From the NCBI GenBank assembly GCA_028873795.1, contig JAPPNP010000032.1, forward strand, positions 1 through 52,063: DNA of 52,063 nucleotides. The letters are read 5' to 3'. Position numbers and translations under genes: made by a program. Numbering within the stretch: position 1 is the stretch's first letter; each line of letters begins with the position of its first letter. Positions 1 through 8,264 of this stretch are shown piece after piece. The notes beneath the pieces are model-generated. The model did no database searches, was not told where the DNA came from, and was given only the letters and a program-made list of their open reading frames with translations. The stretch is from Chloroflexota bacterium (GTDB lineage: Bacteria; Chloroflexota; UBA11872).

Positions 1-67
<67 letters not shown>

Positions 68-87
68 ACAACCTGAGCCACCGGGCC

Positions 88-158
88 GGGCAGCCACAAG
101 GGCTGCCCCTACGCGGAAGGACCGTTTCTGTAGGGGCGGCCCTTGTGGCCGCCCGGAC
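88..158. repeat. Head-to-head pair of GTAGGGGC hairpin repeats
   Basis: Two hairpins face each other. Positions 88-108 have an 8-bp stem (GGGCAGCC/GGCTGCCC) with a 5-nt loop. Positions 134-154 have an 8-bp stem (GGGCGGCC/GGCCGCCC) with a 5-nt loop, preceded by GTAGGGGC. The first is the reverse complement of the same family. Related copies lie at 2893-2920, 3663-3687, 12915-12940, 50591-50616 and at the right edge (from about 52011). All are intergenic. Confidence 0.75.
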
Positions 159-253
159 GACTGGCCGCAGGTCCCTCGCTGCTGCCGCGCGTTGACGCCC
201 GCGCGTCGGGCCGCCACCATCGCGGCACGTTGGCCGGCCGCGCGAGGTTCCCC

Positions 254-2764
254 ATGTCCGACTACGAGGCGCTGACGATTGCTCCCCTGTGCAATGCCGA
301 TGCCGGCTTGATCGGCGACGAAGGGCGCGAATGGCTCGGGCGGCGGGACGTGCGGGGGTTGCCGTTCGACATCGGCGACGCGGAAGCCTCGCAGGTGGCG
401 CTGTTCGGTCCTGACGGCCACAGCGAGCCGCAGCGCATCGCAATCGGGCGCGCGGCCGTCACGCTCACCTTCGCGCACTCGCTGGCGTCATCGCGGCTGC
501 CCGAGGGGGACCTCCCCGGCGCGACGGTTGCTGTCTATCGCATTCACTTCGCCGACGGCGAGACGCACGACATCCCGATTCGCGAGCGCTTCGAAATCGG
601 CGTGACCGCGCACTCCACCGACATGTTCCGCGTCGGCGCCCCATTCCTCGCGCTGCCCCAAGCCGACCCGCCCGCCGCCCCGCGTGACGTGGTCGAGCGC
701 GACGGCATGGGGCGCGCGTTGACGGACGTGGGCACGCCGCCGTTGCCCGCGTTCTCGCTGTTCCCCTGGCGAAATCCCCGCCCCAACGTTGAGATTGCGG
801 CGGTGGAAGTGCGTCCCACCGATCGCGCTGTCGTCCTCTGCGGCATTTGCGTGGGGATGGTCGACGAGGATCCGCTGCGTGCCGACGCGCGGCGGGCGGT
901 GGTGGTTGAGCTGCCGCAACCGGAGGACGCCGACCGGCCGTTTGCGGTGGAAGTGGCCGTGGATCGCGGCACCGCCACGCTTGCCCATCCCCTGCCGCGT
1001 GACCCCGAGGCGTTCCTGACCTCGGACACCGCCGGCTGGGGCGAAGCCAAGAACCCCGCCAGCAGCCCGGCCTACAGCGAAATCGCCGCCACGCCGTCGG
1101 CCACGGTGCGCGTGGAGCTGGAGGGTGAGGAAGTTGGTCACGTCCGCTTTGGCGAGTTGACGGCCAAGGGCGAGCTCAAGCCGTCCGAGCGGCTCACCGT
1201 GCGCGCGGCCGAGACGGGTCGCGCCTGGGTGCACACCCGCGTCGTGGATGCCGCGACCGGGCGCCCCATGCCCTGCCGCATCCACTTCCGCTCGCCCGAC
1301 GGGGTGCCCTATCAGCCGCACGGGCACCACTCCCACCTGAACGCCGAGCACGACACGTGGCACGTCGATGTGGGCGGCGACTTGCGGCTGGACCAGGCCA
1401 CCTACGCCTACATCGACGGTCGCTGTCAGGGCTGGCTGCCCACGGGACGGGTGCTGGTGGACGTGGCCCGCGGCTTCGAGTACCAGCCGCTGCGCGCCGA
1501 GATCGACATCAAGCCCGGTCAGCGCGAGCTGGAGCTGCGCCTCGACCGCTGGACCGACATGAATGCCCAGGGCTGGTACAGCGGCGACACCCACGTGCAC
1601 TTCCTCTCGGGCGACGGCGCCAACGTCGAGGCCGCGGGCGAAGACCTCAACGTGGTCAACGTGCTGCAGTCGCAGTGGGGCTCGCTCTTCACCAACACCG
1701 AAGATTTCATCGGCCGACCGCGCGTATCCGACGACGGCCGCACCATCGTCTACGTATCGCAGGAGAACCGGCAGCACTTCCTCGGGCACCTGACGCTGCT
1801 GGGGCTGACCGATCCGGTGATGCCCTGGTGCTCGGACGGGCCGACCGAGGCGGAGCCGGGCGGCTCGATGGAAACCACGCTCTCCCATTGGGCCGACGCG
1901 TGCCATGCGCAGGGCGGCACGGTGGTCATCCCGCATCTGCCGTTTCCCAACGGCGAGCCCGCCGCCCTGATCGCGACCGGTCGCGCCGACGCCGTGGAGA
2001 TGCTGACCCAGGGACCGTTCGCGCACACCGAGTACTACCGCTATCTCAACGGCGGCTACCGGCTGCCGCTGGTCGGCGGCACGGACAAGATGTCGTCCGA
2101 GGTGCCGGTCGGGCTCTACCGCACCTACGTGCGGCTGCCGTCCGACGAGCCGTTCAGCTACGAGTCGTGGTGCGCCAACATGGCCGCGGGGCGCACGTTC
2201 CTCAGCGGCGGGCCGATCATCAGCCTGCGCGTGGAGGGCCACGAGCCCGGCGACACGCTGCATCTGGACCGCAACGGCGGCAGCGTCACGGTGGAAGCGT
2301 CGGTCGAGTCGATCCTGCCGGTCCACAGCCTCCAGATCGTCCGGGAGGGAGAAGTGGTGGCCGAAGCGCAGGCATCGCAGGGCGCGCGCCAACTGCGGCT
2401 GTCGGAAACGCTGGAGTTCGCGGCACCCACGTGGCTGGCGGCGCGCTGCGGCGGGCCGTCCTATTTCGACGCCCCCGAGCATCACGACGGCTGGCACCGT
2501 CAGCGATTCGCTCACACGTCGCCTGTCTACGTGGCGGACGGTGACGCCGAGTGGTCCATGTGGAGCGACGCCACGGCGCAATACATGCTCACGCTGATCG
2601 ACGGCAGCCTGGACTACATCCGCCACCGCAGCACGCAATACCCGGCGGGTCACGCCAGCCATCACCACGGCGAGGCCGACCACCAAGCGTTTCTCGAGGG
2701 GCCGTTCCACGAGGCTCGCGAAGCCATTCACCGGCGCATGCACCAGCTGGGGATTCCGCACTAG
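254..2764 (+). CDS. CehA/McbA-type metallohydrolase (PHP superfamily), 836 aa
   Basis: Long protein with an N-terminal beta-rich half (residues 1 to about 430) and a C-terminal hydrolase half. The signature GDTHVHF at about residues 444-450, followed by SQE (about 503), GH (511-512), a VIPHLPFP stretch and GGTDK, resembles the metal-binding segments of the PHP-fold CehA/McbA family, which includes carbaryl hydrolases. The natural substrate cannot be read from the sequence. The frame is open upstream to 143, but that part overlaps the hairpin repeats and is Arg-rich, so I chose the ATG at 254 (MSDYEAL). It stands alone; a hairpin-rich gap follows. No signal peptide is evident. Confidence 0.7.
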   Translation: MSDYEALTIAPLCNADAGLIGDEGREWLGRRDVRGLPFDIGDAEASQVALFGPDGHSEPQRIAIGRAAVTLTFAHSLASSRLPEGDLPGATVAVYRIHFADGETHDIPIRERFEIGVTAHSTDMFRVGAPFLALPQADPPAAPRDVVERDGMGRALTDVGTPPLPAFSLFPWRNPRPNVEIAAVEVRPTDRAVVLCGICVGMVDEDPLRADARRAVVVELPQPEDADRPFAVEVAVDRGTATLAHPLPRDPEAFLTSDTAGWGEAKNPASSPAYSEIAATPSATVRVELEGEEVGHVRFGELTAKGELKPSERLTVRAAETGRAWVHTRVVDAATGRPMPCRIHFRSPDGVPYQPHGHHSHLNAEHDTWHVDVGGDLRLDQATYAYIDGRCQGWLPTGRVLVDVARGFEYQPLRAEIDIKPGQRELELRLDRWTDMNAQGWYSGDTHVHFLSGDGANVEAAGEDLNVVNVLQSQWGSLFTNTEDFIGRPRVSDDGRTIVYVSQENRQHFLGHLTLLGLTDPVMPWCSDGPTEAEPGGSMETTLSHWADACHAQGGTVVIPHLPFPNGEPAALIATGRADAVEMLTQGPFAHTEYYRYLNGGYRLPLVGGTDKMSSEVPVGLYRTYVRLPSDEPFSYESWCANMAAGRTFLSGGPIISLRVEGHEPGDTLHLDRNGGSVTVEASVESILPVHSLQIVREGEVVAEAQASQGARQLRLSETLEFAAPTWLAARCGGPSYFDAPEHHDGWHRQRFAHTSPVYVADGDAEWSMWSDATAQYMLTLIDGSLDYIRHRSTQYPAGHASHHHGEADHQAFLEGPFHEAREAIHRRMHQLGIPH

Positions 2765-2769
2765 GGCGT

Positions 2770-2846
2770 CCGGTGGCCCAGGCTGCGCGCAGCCTGGGAG
2801 ATTGAACCCCGGCCGATCCCACGCTGCACGCAGCGCGGGCCACCGG
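2770..2846. repeat. 77-bp MITE-like palindromic element, intact copy
   Basis: The ends are inverted: CCGGTGGCCC at 2770-2779 and GGGCCACCGG at 2837-2846. Inside are a perfect 22-bp palindrome at 2777-2798 and a second hairpin of the type CGCTGCACGCAGCG. A second copy near 3721-3977 has its halves separated by about 190 bp, and a right-half copy lies near 27957-27986. It encodes nothing. Confidence 0.7.
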
Positions 2847-2892
2847 ATGCCGGCAATCCAACGGTTGTGCATAGACGAGCGTCGGTGCACCT

Positions 2893-2920
2893 GTAGGGGC
2901 GGTTCGCGAACCGCCCTTAC
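2893..2920. repeat. GTAGGGGC hairpin repeat
   Basis: GTAGGGGC followed by the self-complementary GGCGGTTCGCGAACCGCC. Same family as the hairpins at 88-158, and the near inverse of the copy at 12915-12940. It lies between the PHP hydrolase gene and the vapC end and may also act as a transcription terminator. Confidence 0.65.
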
Positions 2921-2949
2921 CAGATTTGCCCACCTCGACGCCGGTTGGG

Positions 2950-3354
2950 CTAAATCAGCGCAAGCCCTTCGGCTTCGGCGGCGTGAGCCAGGGCCGCATC
3001 CAGCGTGGCGAGCGTCGACGCGTGCCGTTGGGCGAGCTCGAGGTAGAGGGCGTCGTAGATCGACAGCCCATGCGCCCTGGCCAGTGCGAGCGCGACATCG
3101 AGGCGGGGTTCGTCGTCCGTATGGACGGGGAGGGCTGCGAGAGCGCCCAGGCGCTGATTGACGTCGTCGGTCGAAAGACGGCCTCGCCGCTCGGCGACGA
3201 GCAAGGCGTTGCGGACTTCCAGGTGCCAGTGTCGCGGGACCAGCGCCTCGGCTTCTTCCAACCGTGCCAGCGCCGCCTCGGCCCGAGATTCCGTCTCGTC
3301 GTCGAAAAGCCAAGCCGCGGCTATCGACGCATCGAGGACGAATCGGGCTACCAG
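2950..3354 (-). CDS. vapC: VapC-type PIN-domain toxin RNase, about 134 aa
   Basis: PIN-domain ribonuclease: the N-terminus FVLDASIAAAWL carries the first catalytic Asp, a conserved Glu follows in HLEVRNALL, and a C-terminal Asp lies in SIYDALYLELA. It is the toxin of a type II toxin-antitoxin pair with the overlapping Phd-like gene just upstream. The frame stays open far upstream but only through repeat DNA, and no ATG, GTG or TTG lies near the PIN start. The best start is a CTG at 3354 that overlaps the antitoxin stop codon, so the exact start is uncertain. The family is very well recognised. Confidence 0.8.
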   Translation of the reverse strand: MVARFVLDASIAAAWLFDDETESRAEAALARLEEAEALVPRHWHLEVRNALLVAERRGRLSTDDVNQRLGALAALPVHTDDEPRLDVALALARAHGLSIYDALYLELAQRHASTLATLDAALAHAAEAEGLALI

Positions 3355-3599
3355 CGGTGGCCCTCGTGGCGCGCGGCGAGAATCTCTTCGGTGGACATGT
3401 CGACGCGCGACCAGCCGGCGCGCTGGTGCCGAAACCGCGCCACGGCCGCGGAACGGGCGGCGTGCTCCTGCGCCTGCGCCGGCACCAGATGCACGATCGC
3501 TCTGTTGTGACGCGTGATGGCGATGGTCTCGCCGCCTTCCGCCGCCCGCAGGAGCTCGGCCAGACGGGCCTTCGCCTCCGTTGCCGTTACGATGCGCAT
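3348..3599 (-). CDS. Phd/YefM-type antitoxin, 83 aa
   Basis: The N-terminus MRIVTATEAKARLAELLRAA with ETIAITRHNRAIVHLVP is the Phd/YefM DNA-binding fold. The C-terminal part (FRHQ...STEEILAARHEGHRW) would be the toxin-neutralising segment. It lies directly upstream of and overlaps the vapC toxin, the usual antitoxin-first order. Such antitoxins repress their own promoter as a complex with the toxin. An ATG at 3599 gives the family-typical length. Confidence 0.85.
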   Translation of the reverse strand: MRIVTATEAKARLAELLRAAEGGETIAITRHNRAIVHLVPAQAQEHAARSAAVARFRHQRAGWSRVDMSTEEILAARHEGHRW

Positions 3600-4032
3600 G
3601 GCGTCTAGAGCAACCGGTCAAACTGACCGGACAGATTATAGCGCAGGTTGGCGTAAACGAATGGGCAGGCACAAGGCCTGCCCCTACGCCGGGCGGCGAC
3701 TCGTGCCCCATGGCCCAGCCCGTCCGGCGGCCCAGGCTGCGCGCAGCCTGGGAGGCGCCGCCGCGAGGCGTCGGGTCCCCTCTCCCCACCGAGAGACCAT
3801 TGCGTCACACCTCCGTCATTCCGGCGGAGGCCGGAATCCCGTCCGGTCGTGTCTGAAGACGCGCCGGATTCTGGGCGTCGGGCGAGTCACAGAGCGGCCC
3901 CTACCGGACTTTGAGAGAGTCCCAGCGTGGGTGAGGGGGCAGGCCGATCCCACACTGCACGCAGCGCGGGCCACCGAACTCGAGCCACCGCACGCACTTT
4001 TGGGGCACCCCGCGTGGGCGCCCGTCTCGCCG
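3600..4032. other. Repeat-filled intergenic region
   Basis: No convincing gene. It holds four repeat pieces: a GTAGGGGC-family hairpin (3663-3687), the left half of the CCGGTGGCC element (about 3721-3754), a CATTCCGGCGG-type REP (3811-3850) and the right half of the CCGGTGGCC element (about 3941-3977). The arrangement suggests nested insertion of repeats. Confidence 0.65.
3721..3977. repeat. Split copy of the CCGGTGGCC element
   Basis: The left half (3721-3754), with its 22-bp palindrome, matches 2767-2800 closely. The right half (about 3941-3977, CCGATCCCACACTGCACG onward) matches 2814-2846. In the intact copy the halves are about 13 bp apart; here about 190 bp separate them and include a REP-like repeat at 3811-3850. 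This reads as one repeat interrupted by another. Confidence 0.55.
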
Positions 4033-4932
4033 CTACGCCTTTGACGAGCCGTTCGTGCCGTTTGGCGCGTGCCGCAGCACCGCGTCGGGGTCGACCGAGC
4101 GCACGTGCAGGTCGCGCTGCGGGAACGGAATCTCGACGTCGTGCTCTCGGAAGGCCTCGTCGATGGCGAAGTGCAGATCGCTGAGCGTCGCAAACCGCTC
4201 GCTGATGTCGGCCACGTAGCAGAGCACGCGGAAATTGAGCGACGAGTCGCCGAACTCGAAGAAGAAGATGCGGGGCTCGGGGTCGCCCAGCACGTCCTCG
4301 TGGCCGGTGACGGCTTCCCGGATGAGCCGCTCGACCAAGCGCGTATCGGAGCCGTAGGCCACGCCCACGATGAAGTCGACCCGCACGCGGCGGTCGTCGT
4401 GGGTCCAGTTGGTCACGATGCTGGAGATGAGGTCGCCGTTGGGCACGATGGCCTGCGTCTGGTCGAACTTGCGCAGGGTCGTGGCGCGGATGCTGATGCG
4501 TTCCACGGTGCCCAGCTCACCGCCCACGTCGATGATGTCGCCGACCTTGACGGGTCGCTCAACCAGCAGGATCACCCCCGAGACGAAGTTGTTGGCGATG
4601 TTCTGCAGGCCGAAGCCGATGCCCACGCCCAGGGCGCCGAAGATGATGAGCACGGAGTCGAGTTGCAGGCCGATCGACTGAAAGCCGACGAACAGGCCGA
4701 CCAGGATGATGAGGTATCGGCCGAGGTTTCCAATGATGTGCAGCGTGCTTTCCTGGATGTCGGCGACCTGGCTGATGCGGCGCTCGATCAGCCAGCGCAC
4801 GCGGCCGGCGATGATCCAGGTGACCGCCAGGATGACCAGCAGCACGATGACGCTGAGGGGCGTGATGGGCTCTTCGCCCAGGCTGAACATGGGCGCGTTG
4901 AAGGCGTCCCACACGGTGTTCCATAGCTCCAT
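4033..4932 (-). CDS. mscS: MscS-family mechanosensitive channel, 299 aa
   Basis: Small-conductance mechanosensitive channel that would release solutes on hypo-osmotic shock. TM helices lie at about residues 24-45 and 70-92. The pore-lining TM3 (about 93-125) is rich in Gly and Ala (GALGVGIGFGLQNIANNF), followed by the classic VERPVKVGDII and the beta domain (IRATTLRKFDQTQAIVPNGDLI). The C-terminal alpha-beta domain ends in EIPFPQRDLHVR. Length is typical of an E. coli MscS-like core. The ATG at 4932 starts MELWNTVWDAFNAP. A partial second copy of this 5' end lies at 7464-7518. Confidence 0.93.
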   Translation of the reverse strand: MELWNTVWDAFNAPMFSLGEEPITPLSVIVLLVILAVTWIIAGRVRWLIERRISQVADIQESTLHIIGNLGRYLIILVGLFVGFQSIGLQLDSVLIIFGALGVGIGFGLQNIANNFVSGVILLVERPVKVGDIIDVGGELGTVERISIRATTLRKFDQTQAIVPNGDLISSIVTNWTHDDRRVRVDFIVGVAYGSDTRLVERLIREAVTGHEDVLGDPEPRIFFFEFGDSSLNFRVLCYVADISERFATLSDLHFAIDEAFREHDVEIPFPQRDLHVRSVDPDAVLRHAPNGTNGSSKA

Positions 4933-5076
4933 CAGGCATCTCCGGCTCAGGGGGGCGACATCGGTGCGTGCATGTTAAGTCAGCACGGCGGGAGGCGCGG
5001 TCGGTATTCCCAATGCGCGCCTATACTCCGCCGAGACGCCCGGAATTGTCCGCGGGGGAGGACTGGCGCCGTGCGA

Positions 5077-7302
5077 ATGAGCAAGCGGCTCTTTCTTGCG
5101 GCGATGGTAGGCGCCTTGCTGGCAGCGTTCGCCCCGTCGGTGAGCGCCCTCGAGTGCGACGGCATTGTCCTGAGCGACGGGTGCCTGTTCACCGCCACCG
5201 GTGGTGATACCGCCGATGCACACGACGGGTACTTCGTGACCAATTTTGGCGGCGTGCCGATGTGGGATTTCGTGAGGGACAAGAGCCTCGACGCCCTGGG
5301 TTATCCGATCAGCCAGCGCTGGTTCGAAGGACCGTTCACCCTGCAGGCGTTCCAAAAGGTCATTCTGCAATGGGACCCCGGCAAGGAGCGGATGAACTTC
5401 TACAACACGCTCGATGCCCTGGCCAATGGCTATCCCCACGTTGAGCTGCCGTTCGTTCCGGCCCACCGGGTGCTGGCGGAGGATCAGGGCGCCAGCCTCG
5501 GCACGATCATCCGGAACCACCTGGCGATCCTCGATCGAAACGCCGCAATCAAAGAACGTTTCTTGTCAGAGCCGGATTGGCTGAACCTCTACGGGCTGCC
5601 GATCAGCTATGAGGAACTCGAGGTCGAGGGGAACCCCCAGGGCGTCCAAATGCTGCGCGCACAGCGGACGGTGTTCGTGCTCTGGAACGTGCCGGCCCCT
5701 GGAACGACCGTCGGGCGCGTCAACTTGCAAAACGTGCCGGACAAGGTGAAGCAACTCAGCAACGTGATTATTCCCGATCACGCGAAGAGCCCCCTAGCCC
5801 AGCTCGATTCAGAGATTGCAACAGCCGTCCTGGCCTTGTTTCGACCTCCGGCTGTTATGACTACGTTGGAGCAGAGCGCGTTCCGTCGCCTGGAGACAAT
5901 CGCCCGAAATTCTCCAGACGTGTTCTGGTATCTCTACAGCAACTACTACCATGGCTTCTATAAAGTGCGCACCAATACAAGAAAGCTCGATCTATTCGTT
6001 GAGGTTTCAAGGATCCAATGGCCAGTTGGCGGATTCGGCCGCAACGAACAACGGGCCCTAAATGAGATTTACAATTCGAGGGGCGATTACTGGTGGCCGC
6101 AGTATATGTGGTCTCTGGTTCAAAACCCCTGGTTTAGAGACGGCCTGACCGACGACGAGATTCGTATAGTCCTGCTATTGCGTGCATTTCTTTACCAGCT
6201 GCAAGATGCGATAGTCGAGGCGCGCCAAGTCAGCGAGGAAGAGTCAATACGCCTGGCTCAGGAACCAATCCTGAAGCTGCTGTCGATGCCGTTTATGGCA
6301 GCCATCGACGGGATCGAGGGTGCAGCGATACGCGATCTATTCTATAGATATCTAGGCCATCGAGCCCAAGAAGTAGTTCGAGATGTCACGCGTGTAGAAG
6401 ACTTGATCAAGGCTATTGCGCATCTTGAGTTGCGGGGCGGTCTGACGGACGACCAGGCTGTGCTAATTGTATATTCCGGTGTGTCCCATGCCGGTGATCC
6501 AAAGAATCCCGGGCAATTAGATATATATTTGGATCCTAACTACAATGGATTGACCAGCGAGGTTGGCATCCTCATCGAGCGGCGTTGGGTGGACTTGCCG
6601 TATACTGGGAGGATCGCCCTCGTGACGGCTCGACGAACTCATGGATCGCCTTTGTCGATGGATCGGCTCGAGCAGGCCGTACGTGGCGTCGAAGGCGCGA
6701 TGCGTCTTCCGCTCCCGGTGCGTGACGTGCATGTATTCCTAAAGCGGGGTAACATTTCCAGTAACGATCTCGATCAGTTGCGACGGTCCTATTACATTGA
6801 GATTAGACCCCAAGATATTGAACGGGAATGGTTTACGGACTCCTATAAGCTTAAGGTGACGTCTGAGGTTCTTGACTATTATTGGGACCTGGCTGACGTG
6901 TCGGGGCATCGGTGGATCAGGGATGGTGCGAAAGCGTTTGCCGCCGTGCGCGCGAGGTTAATCGGATCCGATCGCATGAGATGGTGGGACGATCACTGCC
7001 GTGCAGATGGTGTGGTGAAGATCATAGGCAGGCCCCTGTGGGATGCGGCATGTGGGTACTTTCTCGGTGCCTCAATGTTCAAAGGGCTATATGATGTGCT
7101 GGGCGACGAGGAATTTTATTCGCGCTTTCATAACATGTTCCAAATGTTCAAAGAATTGCGGATTGAGGCGGCTGACTTCAGAGGAGTGTGGCGGGGTGAT
7201 CCGGAACGTGTATGGCAGATCTTTCAGGATGCGTTTCTTTCGGATCTGGACCCTGGGCGAGCTGCGGCGGTAAGGGATGTCCTGCACAGGTGGTACTACT
7301 GA
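5077..7302 (+). CDS. Secreted protein with degenerate gluzincin-like C-terminal part, 741 aa
   Basis: The N-terminal signal peptide (MSKRLFLAAMVGALLAAFAPSVSA) predicts export. Residues of about 60-120 carry an LGYPIS...LQAFQKVILQW module that I know as common in secreted Chloroflexota proteins. The C-terminal third resembles peptidase-MA/gluzincin proteins, which normally read HEVAHYYW...WLDEGAA; here it reads SEVLDYYWD at about 596-604 and HRWIRDGAKAF at about 611-621. The HExxH zinc site is therefore missing and the domain is probably not a peptidase. G+C falls to about 45-50% in 5800-7290, far below the neighbours. An ATG at 5077 or a GTG at 5071, behind GGGGGAGGA, is the start. It is not a named family I can be sure of. 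Confidence 0.6.
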   Translation: MSKRLFLAAMVGALLAAFAPSVSALECDGIVLSDGCLFTATGGDTADAHDGYFVTNFGGVPMWDFVRDKSLDALGYPISQRWFEGPFTLQAFQKVILQWDPGKERMNFYNTLDALANGYPHVELPFVPAHRVLAEDQGASLGTIIRNHLAILDRNAAIKERFLSEPDWLNLYGLPISYEELEVEGNPQGVQMLRAQRTVFVLWNVPAPGTTVGRVNLQNVPDKVKQLSNVIIPDHAKSPLAQLDSEIATAVLALFRPPAVMTTLEQSAFRRLETIARNSPDVFWYLYSNYYHGFYKVRTNTRKLDLFVEVSRIQWPVGGFGRNEQRALNEIYNSRGDYWWPQYMWSLVQNPWFRDGLTDDEIRIVLLLRAFLYQLQDAIVEARQVSEEESIRLAQEPILKLLSMPFMAAIDGIEGAAIRDLFYRYLGHRAQEVVRDVTRVEDLIKAIAHLELRGGLTDDQAVLIVYSGVSHAGDPKNPGQLDIYLDPNYNGLTSEVGILIERRWVDLPYTGRIALVTARRTHGSPLSMDRLEQAVRGVEGAMRLPLPVRDVHVFLKRGNISSNDLDQLRRSYYIEIRPQDIEREWFTDSYKLKVTSEVLDYYWDLADVSGHRWIRDGAKAFAAVRARLIGSDRMRWWDDHCRADGVVKIIGRPLWDAACGYFLGASMFKGLYDVLGDEEFYSRFHNMFQMFKELRIEAADFRGVWRGDPERVWQIFQDAFLSDLDPGRAAAVRDVLHRWYY

Positions 7303-7463
7303 TGCGAGACGCGATGGCAGCGGTGGCTCGGAAGGAGATCGCGGGCTAGACCTTGAGTAGATCGCGCGGTCATTCGGGTAGGTGAATGAAGGAAGATAGG
7401 CGCCCCACGTTGGCGCGATGTCCGCTGCGAAAGCGCTGGTCCCAGGGCTGAGATCAGTGCCAA

Positions 7464-7518
7464 GGGCGCGTTGAAAGCCTCCGACACGGTATTCCAAGAA
7501 TCCATCAGGCATCTCCGG
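7464..7518 (-). pseudogene. Remnant of an mscS 5' end
   Basis: On the minus strand this reads M-D-S-W-N-T-V-S-E-A-F-N-A-P before losing similarity, against M-E-L-W-N-T-V-W-D-A-F-N-A-P in the intact mscS. At nucleotide level 7464-7518 matches 4891-4945 at 47 of 55 positions by my count, including an identical stretch over the upstream region (TCCATCAGGCATCTCCGG). No transmembrane or channel sequence follows. Both copies have the same orientation and flank the lower-GC secreted-protein gene. Confidence 0.7.
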
Positions 7519-7634
7519 TACTCGGTGCGGTCGTGCGCTGGTGCGCCTTAGGTCTGTTGTTCAATCTCAAGGCGGGCTGAGAGACGTGCGCGGCTTGCTG
7601 CGGCCACGCCGCCGGGCAGCGACTCGCGTGGGTG

Positions 7635-8246
7635 CTACTCGAACCACCAGTAGTGCATCGGCGCCAGCCAGTAGGCCGAGGGGTCTTGCTCCTCCGGGAA
7701 GCGCTCGAGCGTCAGGTCTCGCGTCCATCGTCCGGTGAACCCTTCGCGGGCCGCGAGCGCCGCGAGCACGGCATCGCGCTCGTGGTCGCTGATCCTGGAG
7801 CAGGCGTGGACGCCGAAGCAGTGTTTCAGCCGGTCGAAACGCCGCGACTGGTCCAAGCGTCGCCCCCGCGCTCTCAGCAACAGGCCGGGATGCGCTTCGG
7901 TGATCGACAGCCCGGGAAACCGCCGACGCAGCTCGACGGCGAGCATGGCGCCTTGCGCCAAAACGGCTCCGTACAGCGAGTTGATGGCCAGCACTTTGCC
8001 GGGCGACGCATTGCCATATTTGCAGCGAAGCCAGCGGTCGGCCTTGCGGTCGCCTCGCTTGGCCGACGACCACCACATTGGGGAGTCGATGCCCGCCCCC
8101 AGCGGCGTGCCTTGAATCCATTCGGCGGCTTCGCGGGCAGAGGAAACACAGGCGGTCCTGGTCGTGCCGTTCTCGAAGAGCTCCGAGACGCCGAAGTGGT
8201 CTTGCCCACCCGGATCGGCCCCGATCCAGACTGCCCGGCGATCCAT
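7635..8246 (-). CDS. DUF429 family protein, 203 aa
   Basis: Matches the DUF429 pattern: an N-terminal IGADPGGQDHFGV with an early Asp, GIDSPMWWS around residue 53, EAHPGLLL around 118 and DHERDAVLAALAAREG around 153. DUF429 has a predicted RNase H-like fold with acidic residues at these motifs, but no settled function. Soluble, no signal peptide. It ends in a Trp/Tyr-rich tail (YWLAPMHYWWFE). It lies 18 bp downstream of the amine oxidase gene on the same strand. Confidence 0.75.
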   Translation of the reverse strand: MDRRAVWIGADPGGQDHFGVSELFENGTTRTACVSSAREAAEWIQGTPLGAGIDSPMWWSSAKRGDRKADRWLRCKYGNASPGKVLAINSLYGAVLAQGAMLAVELRRRFPGLSITEAHPGLLLRARGRRLDQSRRFDRLKHCFGVHACSRISDHERDAVLAALAAREGFTGRWTRDLTLERFPEEQDPSAYWLAPMHYWWFE

Positions 8247-8264
8247 CAGCGCAGGGAGCGCGTC

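Noticed and set aside
2770-2846. tRNA or small RNA in the palindromic element
   Set aside because: No cloverleaf, no T-loop GGTTCGANTCC with an anticodon stem; only paired hairpins.
488-3313. 941-codon open frame on the minus strand across the PHP hydrolase gene
   Set aside because: It is antisense to a well-conserved gene and Arg/Ala/His-rich, a usual artefact of high GC. No family motif is present.
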